12,275 bases of DNA from an uncultured Candidatus Melainabacteria bacterium (GTDB taxonomy: Bacteria; Cyanobacteriota; Vampirovibrionia; Gastranaerophilales; Gastranaerophilaceae), in assembly GCA_934773085.1 (NCBI GenBank), contig CAKVMU010000027.1:1-12275 (forward strand). Reading direction: 5' to 3'. Below are positions 7,167 through 12,275 of the stretch, piece by piece (position 1 is the first letter of the stretch; each line of letters opens with the position of its first letter). The translations under genes and the position numbers were made by a program. The notes under the pieces are model-generated. The model did not search any database. It had not been told where the DNA came from and was given only the letters and a program-made list of their open reading frames with translations.

Positions 7167-8991
7167 AGTCTTGTATATTTGCAATCTCTTTCAAAATGTT
7201 TAAATCGGTATCAGGAATGTTTTTATGCATACTGTGACCCATGCTAATCTTTTTAGGATATCCCATCCAATCACCATAAGCTTTTGACAGATATTCTTCC
7301 GGTTTGTTCATGCATGAAAACTCACAACCTTCAAACTCTATTTTTTTCAACGGAAAAATTGTGTCATAATCCGTGAACCAATTTTTATGGAGGTGATTTA
7401 CTTCAATACCGTATATTATCGGATATTTTTCATAATCTGTGTTTTCAGTGTTTCTCAAGTTGTATTTTTTTATGCATTCTTCAACTTTATCGTGAAGAGT
7501 TGCATAATCGCCCTTTTCATATTTATTCTTGATTTGTTTACTGATTTTTATTAAAAACTTGCTTTTTTCATAGCGTTGTTTTATTGGCAAGTTCTCCGGA
7601 TAAAAGTCATACGGAAAAATGTCCAAATAGAAAAACGGACTTTTCTTGTTTTTAATTCTAATTAATCCGTCGTCGTGTTCTGCGTATAAATCAGGATTGC
7701 GGGTTGCATTATTGAATATGTCGATAAATTTTACGTAGTCACAACGCAACATACCGGTATCAATATCGTCATCCCAAGGAATAAAGCCTTTGTGACGTAT
7801 TGCACCAATCAAAGTTCCGAAATCAAGCCAATATTTCAGATTATGTTGTTTGCATACATAATCCAATTCTTTCAAAGATTCTAAATTCGCAAGTTGCAAC
7901 AGTCTTGTTTGACCGGTTGCTTTCGGCAAAGTTGTTATGTCTATCTTGTTTTTCTTGTAGTAGTAATACGGATTTTCTTTTAATTTTTTGTTGTATTCCC
8001 TTTTTTGAATTTTAATTCTTATGCCGAAAAGTCTCAAAATGTAACGTTCTTCAGAAAAGTCTTTTATGGAGAAGATGCATTCCAAAACCGGTAAAATATA
8101 TGTTAAAAATAATGCCTTGTAGAATCGTGGTCTCAACATAAATAACGGTCTGTATTTTACGTATTCAACCAAAGATGCAATCTGATTGTCCTTTGTCCAG
8201 TGTTTAAATTCTTTGTCAGACAATTTCCAAGGGGTAAGTTGCAAATATTTAAAATAACTGTTTCTGTGATAGCTAAAAGAAGCCCACTTCCAAGGTTTTC
8301 TTTTTGCAATGAAATGAATGATTTTTGGATTTCTTGTATAACTTGAACGATTGGTAAAATTGCTTGATTGAACATTCCAGCGCTCATCCAAAAGGTAAAT
8401 ATGACCTTTCAAAGAATAATTTATTATATCTTGGTCAGAGTGTTTTAGATTGTTTGCGTTTGCTTTTGTGTATTCCAAAAACAGTTGTTCTGCGTTGTTT
8501 TCTCTCATTTTGTCGAGGTCAAATAACAACATTCCTGCGTTTACATAACCTTTGTATTTAGTAAGTATCTTCTTTGCACCAATGTCTTCGCATCCTGCAA
8601 TCCAAGCATCGCCAATATCGGTTTCAAAGAGCTCTTTTAAACTTGAAACAACAACCATGTCGCAATCCAAGTAGATTATTTTGTGTACATCCGGTAGCAT
8701 TGACGGAAGTTTTAATCTGTAGAATGTTGCAAAACTTATGTGTTCTAATGTTGGAATGTTTTTGTATTCTGAATACAAGTTTTCATCAACAGAAATGAAT
8801 TTGATATCGCATTTTTTTATCTCTTTTAATGATTCAATTTCCTGTTTACGTTTTTCAGAAATTCCGCCATCTAATAAATAAATTGTGATATCTTCTGTTT
8901 CTTTTGCGTTTTTTAGAATGGATGCAATTACAACCCCTGCATAAATCGAATATGCATCGTCACAAGCCAAGCACACATTTATATTTGTCAT
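7165..8991 (-). CDS. Two-domain transferase: GT8 glycosyltransferase fused to a LicD phosphotransferase domain
   Basis: A 608-residue fusion. Residues about 5-260 are a GT8 (LgtC/glycogenin-like) retaining glycosyltransferase: VCLACDDAYSIYAGVVIASI start, DCD at 109-111 for Mn2+/UDP-sugar binding, the NAGMLLFDLDKM segment (about 151-162), HSDQDIINY (184-192) and the closing HFIAKRKPW region. A linker (about 265-365) includes LFGIRIK at 321-327 and a tyrosine-rich run. Residues about 385-590 are LicD: WLDFGTLIGAIRHKGF (388-403), WDDDID (406-411, metal-binding acids) and YGDWM (572-576). LicD proteins transfer phosphocholine or similar phospho-alcohols from CDP carriers to sugars; eukaryotic fukutin relatives use CDP-ribitol. 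One protein could therefore add a hexose and then modify it. ATG at 8989-8991 is preferred over an upstream TTG at 9030: AAAGGA lies 8 bases before it and GT8 homology starts there. It is the first gene of the six-gene unit. Confidence 0.9.
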   Translation of the reverse strand: MTNINVCLACDDAYSIYAGVVIASILKNAKETEDITIYLLDGGISEKRKQEIESLKEIKKCDIKFISVDENLYSEYKNIPTLEHISFATFYRLKLPSMLPDVHKIIYLDCDMVVVSSLKELFETDIGDAWIAGCEDIGAKKILTKYKGYVNAGMLLFDLDKMRENNAEQLFLEYTKANANNLKHSDQDIINYSLKGHIYLLDERWNVQSSNFTNRSSYTRNPKIIHFIAKRKPWKWASFSYHRNSYFKYLQLTPWKLSDKEFKHWTKDNQIASLVEYVKYRPLFMLRPRFYKALFLTYILPVLECIFSIKDFSEERYILRLFGIRIKIQKREYNKKLKENPYYYYKKNKIDITTLPKATGQTRLLQLANLESLKELDYVCKQHNLKYWLDFGTLIGAIRHKGFIPWDDDIDTGMLRCDYVKFIDIFNNATRNPDLYAEHDDGLIRIKNKKSPFFYLDIFPYDFYPENLPIKQRYEKSKFLIKISKQIKNKYEKGDYATLHDKVEECIKKYNLRNTENTDYEKYPIIYGIEVNHLHKNWFTDYDTIFPLKKIEFEGCEFSCMNKPEEYLSKAYGDWMGYPKKISMGHSMHKNIPDTDLNILKEIANIQD

Positions 8992-9024
8992 TCTCAAATT
9001 CCTTTGTTTTGTAAATCCTTGTTG

Positions 9025-9041
9025 AATCAATAAAATTGATT
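9025..9041. repeat. 7-bp perfect inverted repeat in the leader of the glycan unit
   Basis: AATCAAT (9025-9031) and ATTGATT (9035-9041) surround a 3-base centre, 34 bases upstream of the GT8-LicD ATG, directly after a TTGACA on the minus strand (9042-9047) that has no good -10 at the right distance. It may be a protein site or a small leader hairpin. There is no T-run after it, so it is not a standard terminator. Confidence 0.4.
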
Positions 9042-9065
9042 GTCAATAAACTCTTTTCTCTTGCA

Positions 9066-9084
9066 GAGGGCAACAGTTGACCTC
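9066..9084. repeat. 19-bp near-palindrome upstream of the glycan unit: candidate operator
   Basis: GAGGGCAAC, central A, GTTGACCTC: eight of nine positions in each arm are complementary, with one mismatch (9070 against 9080). On the minus strand it lies just after the weak -10-like GATAAT (9094-9099), so it would cover the transcription start of the GT8-LicD unit. It is noticeably GC-richer than its surroundings. Confidence 0.45.
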
Positions 9085-9093
9085 AATGATATA

Positions 9094-9121
9094 ATTATCG
9101 CACTAATATATTTTAAATGAA
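9094..9121 (-). promoter_or_regulatory. Weak promoter candidate for the six-gene glycan unit
   Basis: On the minus strand GATAAT (9094-9099, five of six) follows TTCATT (9116-9121, three of six) with a 16-base spacer. It is the best pair I could find between the flagellin terminator and the GT8-LicD start. The -35 is poor, so an activator or a different sigma factor may be needed. Confidence 0.3.
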
Positions 9122-9133
9122 TTACTTGGATTT

Positions 9134-9150
9134 GACATGTTTACAAATTT
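9134..9150 (-). promoter_or_regulatory. Conserved upstream element, glycan-unit copy
   Basis: Minus-strand AAATTTGTAAACATGTC, about 145-160 bases upstream of the GT8-LicD ATG and just after the flagellin terminator. It differs from the flagellin copy (10192-10209) by one missing T and one A/G change. Shared control of flagellin and the glycan unit is possible but unproven; the A/T-rich part could recur by chance. Confidence 0.35.
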
Positions 9151-9185
9151 TATCAATTTTTATGCTGATAAAGCTTGCGCAAACA

Positions 9186-9217
9186 AAAAGAGACAGGATA
9201 AAAATCCTATCTCTTTT
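9186..9217 (-). terminator. Intrinsic terminator of the flagellin gene
   Basis: Arms 9186-9199 and 9204-9217 form a 14-bp stem with a single G-U wobble and a 4-base loop, 25 bases past the flagellin stop. On the minus strand the descending arm ends in a T-run (TCTCTTTTTGTTT). It separates the flagellin transcript from the glycan unit, so that unit must have its own promoter. The stem also starts with an A-run opposite the T-run, so partial bidirectional activity is possible. Confidence 0.85.
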
Positions 9218-9242
9218 GCATTCGTGTGATACCTATATTTTT

Positions 9243-10097
9243 CTAAATCAAATTTAAAGCGATACTTGGGCTTTGGTTTGCAGTTGCAAGAAGTGTTGCT
9301 GCAGCTTGTTGAAGAATTTGAGATTTGATATAGTTTGAAGATTCTTCAGCGACATCTGCATCTCTCAATGTTGACAAAGAAGAAGTGAGGTTTTCTGACT
9401 GAACACCGATTGACTCAACTGCTGATTCAATTCTGTTTTGTGCGGAACCTAGTGTTGTTACACGTCCGGAAATTCCGTTAATTACTTCATCAATCTTAGT
9501 AAGCATAGAACTTGCAGTTGCAGCGGTGTCTTTACCGGAGCATTTTTTTGCAACATCCGCAAGCTCTTCGCCGAACAATGTTTTAATGTCAGCTTTAGCG
9601 AACAAAGTATCTTGAAGTGTGATTCTGCTGTCAGCATTGCTGTACAAACCAACTTGTAAATCGATATCGCTGAGAGAACCATCCATCATTTTAAGACCGT
9701 TGAATTCGCAGTTTGCAACTATTCTGTTAACTTCTTCAAGTCTTGCAGTCATTTCTGATTCGATGGCATCTTTTGAAGCATCCCCGTATGTTCCGTTTGC
9801 AGCTTGTTCGGTCAAGTCTCTTACACGTTGCAAGTGAGATGAAATAAGTGAATATGTATCTTCAAGAGTGGTTAACATATCTGCGCCTGTTGCAGCGTTG
9901 TCAGCAGCAATATCAAGTGAGCTGATTTGTGTTTCCCAGTTTTTGGAAATAGAGTAACCTGCAGCGTTATCTGATGCGTGGTTAATCTTGTAACCGGTAG
10001 TCATTCTTTCGATTGACTGATTTAAAGACTTAGTCGCTTTGTTTAAGTTTGACTGAGCTGTTATTGAAGATAAATTTGTATTAATTGTAAGTGCCAT
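9243..10097 (-). CDS. Flagellin, short form with conserved D0/D1 and almost no variable centre
   Basis: A 284-residue flagellar filament subunit, exported by the flagellar type III system without a cleaved signal. The N-terminal block (1-140) begins MALTINTNLSSITAQSNLNK and contains ERMTTGYKINHASDNAAGYSIS (30-51) and LQRVRDLTEQAANGTYG (89-105); the C-terminal block (about 195-284) contains GSAQNRIESAV (217-227), LRDADVAEESS (244-254) and ends LLATANQSPSIALNLI. Only about 50 residues lie between the blocks, so there are no outer D2/D3 domains. Residues equivalent to the TLR5 contact region (QRVRDL, 90-95) are conserved. Two cysteines, Cys130 and Cys186, are unusual for a flagellin. AAAGGAG lies 5 bases before the ATG at 10095-10097. 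It has a strong terminator and is monocistronic. No other flagellar genes are visible. The neighbouring glycosyltransferases raise the possibility of flagellin glycosylation. Confidence 0.96.
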   Translation of the reverse strand: MALTINTNLSSITAQSNLNKATKSLNQSIERMTTGYKINHASDNAAGYSISKNWETQISSLDIAADNAATGADMLTTLEDTYSLISSHLQRVRDLTEQAANGTYGDASKDAIESEMTARLEEVNRIVANCEFNGLKMMDGSLSDIDLQVGLYSNADSRITLQDTLFAKADIKTLFGEELADVAKKCSGKDTAATASSMLTKIDEVINGISGRVTTLGSAQNRIESAVESIGVQSENLTSSLSTLRDADVAEESSNYIKSQILQQAAATLLATANQSPSIALNLI

Positions 10098-10157
10098 CTT
10101 TTACTCCTTTGGTTCGTCTCCAAGTACGATTCCGTTCTAACCTATACTTTTTTAATT

Positions 10158-10188
10158 CCACATGTTGAAAAGTTAGTAACGCATGTGG
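10158..10188. repeat. Spaced inverted repeat CCACATG-N17-CATGTGG in the flagellin/galE intergenic region
   Basis: CCACATG (10158-10164) and CATGTGG (10182-10188) are perfect inverted copies whose centres are 24 bases apart, with a smaller palindrome GTTAGTAAC (10172-10180) between them. It lies 61-91 bases upstream of the flagellin ATG, where a promoter is expected. Half-sites on almost the same DNA face fit a dimeric or looped regulator. Within it, TTCAAC and TATAGG (17-base spacer, minus strand) form a very weak promoter pair; no FliA (sigma28) or sigma54 consensus was found. Confidence 0.45.
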
Positions 10189-10191
10189 CTG

Positions 10192-10209
10192 GATATGTTT
10201 ACAAAATTT
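10192..10209 (-). promoter_or_regulatory. Conserved upstream element, flagellin copy
   Basis: On the minus strand this reads AAATTTTGTAAACATATC, about 95-112 bases upstream of the flagellin ATG. A closely matching copy sits at 9134-9150 upstream of the glycan unit (AAATTTGTAAACATGTC), and the shorter AAATTTTGTAAAC at 805-817 holds the -35 of the fic promoter. All three are on the same strand and upstream of genes read in that direction. Confidence 0.4.
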
Positions 10210-10291
10210 AACAAAGTGTGGCTAGAACCCAACAATCACGTGTTTATAAAAAAGTAAAATTTTGTAGATGATGATTAATATTCAAATTTTG

Positions 10292-10300
10292 TGTTAGGAT
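10292..10300 (+). promoter_or_regulatory. Weak extended -10 candidate for galE
   Basis: TGTTAGGAT fits an extended -10 (TG, one base, then TAGGAT, four of six). There is no good -35 (TGATTA at 10272-10277). A start near 10307 would leave a 23-base leader containing AAGGAG and the GGGGGAAGAG ribosome site. Confidence 0.3.
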
Positions 10301-10329
10301 GAAAGAAGGAGTTACAGGGGGAAGAGTAA

Positions 10330-11328
10330 ATGATACTTATAACAGGTGGTGCAGGATATATAGGAAGTCACACGGCATTGAGGTTTATACAAGCCGGATA
10401 TGATGTGGTTATCTTTGATAATTTAGAAACCGGTCATATTGAAACGATTGAAACGTTGCAAAAAATTGGCGATGTGAAGTTCGTAAAAGGTGATTTAAAG
10501 AATATTGCTGATGTTGAGGCTGTTTTCAGTGAATATCCGATTGATGCGGTAATCCATTTTGCTGCATATTCACTTGTGGGCGAATCAGTTCATAACCCTG
10601 CAAAATACTTTAGAAATAATACTTTTGGCACATTGAACCTTCTGGACACTATGATAAAACACAATGTTAAGAAAATCGTATTTTCTTCAACCTGTGCGAC
10701 ATACGGTGAACCGGTTTATGTCCCGATGGATGAAAAACATCCGCAAAATCCGATTAATCCATACGGAACATCAAAACTAATGGTAGAGATGATTATGAAG
10801 GATTATGACTCTGCGTATGGTTTGAAATCTGTAAAACTGCGCTATTTTAATGTCGCAGGATGTGACTCAGACTCCAGAATTGGTGAATGGCACGAGCCGG
10901 AAACACATTTGATTCCGAATATTTTGAAATCTACGTTTGGTGAAGGTAAGACTTTTAAAATTTTCGGTGATGACTATGACACTCCGGATGGTACTTGTAT
11001 AAGGGATTACGTGAATGTAGAAGACTTGGCAGAGGCTCACAGGTTAGCTCTTGAGTATTTGAAGCGTGAAAACAAGTCGGATGTATTTAATCTCGGAACG
11101 GAGAAGGGCGACAGTGTAAAAAATATTTTTGACACATGCGAAAAAGTTCTTAACAAGAAAATCAAGGTAGAGATTGTTGAAAAAAGAGCTGGAGACCCTG
11201 CAAAACTTTATGCAAACGCAAAAAAAGCTAAGTCAGTTTTGAACTGGAAGCCTTCTCGTACAATAGAAGACAGTATTGAGACTGCTTATAATTGGGAAAA
11301 GAAATTGAGTGGAATGTCCAATGACTAA
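10330..11328 (+). CDS. galE: UDP-glucose 4-epimerase
   Basis: A 332-residue short-chain dehydrogenase-type epimerase that interconverts UDP-glucose and UDP-galactose in the cytoplasm with bound NAD. Evidence: GGAGYIGS (6-13) for NAD binding; [11 protein letters not shown] (118-128) with the catalytic Ser/Thr; YGTSK (145-149) with Tyr145 and Lys149; RYFNVAG (171-177); and [19 protein letters not shown] (219-237), diagnostic of GalE. Length is normal. The position equivalent to E. coli Tyr299 (human Cys307), which limits N-acetyl sugars when bulky, appears to be Leu293, so UDP-GlcNAc/GalNAc might also be used; this alignment was done by eye. The ATG at 10330 follows a purine-rich GGGGGAAGAG. 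It is divergent from flagellin and overlaps the next gene by 8 bases, so the two are co-translated. It probably supplies UDP-galactose (or UDP-GalNAc) to the glycosyltransferases. Confidence 0.95.
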   Translation: MILITGGAGYIGSHTALRFIQAGYDVVIFDNLETGHIETIETLQKIGDVKFVKGDLKNIADVEAVFSEYPIDAVIHFAAYSLVGESVHNPAKYFRNNTFGTLNLLDTMIKHNVKKIVFSSTCATYGEPVYVPMDEKHPQNPINPYGTSKLMVEMIMKDYDSAYGLKSVKLRYFNVAGCDSDSRIGEWHEPETHLIPNILKSTFGEGKTFKIFGDDYDTPDGTCIRDYVNVEDLAEAHRLALEYLKRENKSDVFNLGTEKGDSVKNIFDTCEKVLNKKIKVEIVEKRAGDPAKLYANAKKAKSVLNWKPSRTIEDSIETAYNWEKKLSGMSND

Positions 11329-12268
11329 AAGAGTTCTTGTAACAGGCGGGGCTGGGTTTATAGGCAGCCATTTATGCGAAAAACTTATCTCTGACGGACA
11401 TTACGTAATCTGTATGGACAATTTTTACACAGGTTTGCTTAAGAATATTGAAAAATTTGTCGGTGTAAAGAATTTTGAGCTTGTTCAACACGATGTTACA
11501 GAGCCTTTTTCAGCGAAAGTCGATGAAATCTATAACTTAGCTTGTCCGGCAAGTCCGCCACATTATCAAGCTGACCCAATTAAAACGACTAAAACATCAG
11601 TTCTGGGCATTCTGAATATGTTGGAATTGGCAAAAGCTAATAATGCCCGTGTTTTACAAGCATCAACAAGTGAAGTGTACGGAAATCCGCTTTGTCATCC
11701 GCAAAAAGAAGACTATTGGGGAAATGTAAACCCAATTGGGATAAGAAGCTGTTATGATGAAGGAAAACGTTGCGCAGAAACGCTTATAGCTGATTATCAT
11801 CGCCAGTACGGCTTGGATACCAGAATTGTAAGAATTTTTAACACATACGGACCAAATATGGACATAAATGATGGTCGTGTGGTTTCAAATTTTATAATAC
11901 AGGCTCTTTCAGGAAAAGATATTACAATCTACGGTGATGGTTCTCAAACACGGTCATTCTGCTATGTTTCCGATTTAGTGAGTGGACTTGTAAAAATGAT
12001 GGAAAATCCAATTGGTTTCAATGGGCCGGTTAATTTAGGAAATCCTTCCGAAAGGACTATATTAGAGTTTGCAGAAAGTATAAAAAAAATGACAAATTCT
12101 GAGTCAAACATTGTATTTAAGCCACTTCCGTCCGATGACCCGATAAAGAGAAAACCGGATATAACATTGGCAAAAAAATATTTGGATTGGGAACCAACTG
12201 TTTCTTTTGAAGAAGGTATTGGGAACACAATAGCGTATTTTGATAAAAAATTGAGGAATAATCTATGA
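11321..12268 (+). CDS. uxs: UDP-glucuronate decarboxylase (UDP-xylose synthase)
   Basis: A 315-residue enzyme that oxidises, decarboxylates and reduces UDP-glucuronate to UDP-xylose with bound NAD. Evidence: [14 protein letters not shown] (9-22); [12 protein letters not shown] (72-83), specific to this group; [10 protein letters not shown] (114-123) with the Ser/Thr and Glu118 active-site pair; [14 protein letters not shown] (137-150) with Tyr145 and Lys149, the clearest signature of [11 protein letters not shown] (173-180); and the closing [10 protein letters not shown]. Bacterial UXS proteins are usually about 310-320 residues, so it looks complete. I chose ATG at 11321 rather than an in-frame GTG at 11309: the ATG aligns with family starts and has GAGTGGA just upstream. 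It overlaps the galE stop by 8 bases (ATGACTAA). It needs UDP-glucuronate, so a UDP-glucose dehydrogenase should exist elsewhere, possibly as the next gene. The product implies xylose in a surface or flagellar glycan. Confidence 0.94.
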   Translation: MTKRVLVTGGAGFIGSHLCEKLISDGHYVICMDNFYTGLLKNIEKFVGVKNFELVQHDVTEPFSAKVDEIYNLACPASPPHYQADPIKTTKTSVLGILNMLELAKANNARVLQASTSEVYGNPLCHPQKEDYWGNVNPIGIRSCYDEGKRCAETLIADYHRQYGLDTRIVRIFNTYGPNMDINDGRVVSNFIIQALSGKDITIYGDGSQTRSFCYVSDLVSGLVKMMENPIGFNGPVNLGNPSERTILEFAESIKKMTNSESNIVFKPLPSDDPIKRKPDITLAKKYLDWEPTVSFEEGIGNTIAYFDKKLRNNL

Positions 12269-12275
12269 ATATATG
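12265..12275 (+). CDS. Start of a third gene in the galE-uxs unit (only three full codons visible)
   Basis: ATG at 12265 overlaps the TGA stop of the decarboxylase (ATGA), with GAGGA 7 bases upstream, a classical coupled start. The visible residues are Met-Asn-Ile, and the fourth codon begins TG. UDP-glucose dehydrogenases often start MNI or MKI followed by C/A-V-I/V-GTGYVG, which would supply the substrate of the decarboxylase. That identity is a guess from context and three residues. Confidence 0.45.

Noticed and set aside
7155..7184. Longer GT32-type protein starting at TTG 7184
   Set aside because: It overlaps the preceding gene and has no ribosome site; TTG at 7154 has AGGAG at 7 bases.
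8992..9030. GT8-LicD start at TTG 9030
   Set aside because: The added 13 residues are not GT8-like, and ATG 8991 has an AAAGGA ribosome site and fits the family start.
9132..9166. Plus-strand promoter from TTGACA at 9132 with TATGCT at 9161
   Set aside because: The spacer is 23 bases and no plus-strand gene follows until 10330.
9619..9837. Plus-strand frame inside the flagellin gene
   Set aside because: It is fully antisense to a conserved flagellin domain; no ribosome site seen.
10098..10329. FliA (sigma28) or sigma54 promoter for flagellin
   Set aside because: Neither TAAA-N15-GCCGATAA nor TGGCAC-N5-TTGC could be found on the minus strand; only weak sigma70-like pairs are present.
11962..12228. 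88-codon minus-strand reading frame inside uxs
   Set aside because: It is a mirror of a clearly coding gene with no supporting features.
1..12275. tRNA, rRNA, CRISPR array, insertion sequence, attachment site or phage genes
   Set aside because: Reading both strands showed no spaced repeat array, no transposase or integrase, and no RNA-gene signatures; apart from the glycan unit the content looks chromosomal.

Overview
This window is AT-rich bacterial DNA (roughly a third G+C by eye) carrying cell-surface and motility genes. The flagellin N-terminus (phrases such as ERMTTG and INHASDNAAGYSIS), secreted proteins of unknown family, the AT-rich codon use and the gene mixture recall gut Vampirovibrionia / Gastranaerophilales (the non-photosynthetic cyanobacterial lineage, 'Melainabacteria'). 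This assignment rests on remembered protein style and is moderately uncertain; no rRNA or tRNA is present to test it.

Layout. All genes from the left edge to about 10.1 kb lie on the minus strand, so they read right to left. (1) 1-743: the first 247 residues of a Fic-domain AMP-transferase with its own promoter and a palindrome over the presumed start site. (2) 900-2341: a two-gene unit, an exported M48-like metallopeptidase followed after 8 bases by an exported protein of unknown function with three N-terminal repeats. Its promoter overlaps a 28-bp near-palindrome. (3) 2433-8991: a tightly spaced six-gene unit running GT8-LicD fusion glycosyltransferase, GT32-type capsular glycosyltransferase, polysaccharide pyruvyl transferase-like protein, PhnW-like class V aminotransferase, TagD-like cytidylyltransferase and CDF metal exporter. 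(4) 9243-10097: a short flagellin gene with a strong intrinsic terminator. (5) 10330-12275, plus strand: galE and a UDP-glucuronate decarboxylase gene (overlapping by 8 bases), then the first codons of a third gene (ATGA overlap).

How the genes may work together. The TagD-like enzyme should make a CDP-activated small phosphorylated (or phosphono) alcohol. The LicD domain belongs to a family that transfers such groups from CDP carriers to sugars. The aminotransferase resembles 2-aminoethylphosphonate transaminase and could supply an amino group to the same small molecule. With two glycosyltransferases and a pyruvyl transferase, the unit looks like a pathway that builds and decorates a surface glycan with a charged, possibly zwitterionic, substituent. 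GalE and UDP-xylose synthase across the divergent intergenic region would supply UDP-galactose (or UDP-GalNAc) and UDP-xylose. Position directly downstream of flagellin makes flagellin a possible acceptor, but capsule or LPS-like glycan is equally possible.

Several start codons were moved from the longest reading frame to one with a Shine-Dalgarno site: M48 (2341), GT32 (a TTG at 7154), GT8-LicD (8991) and the decarboxylase (11321).
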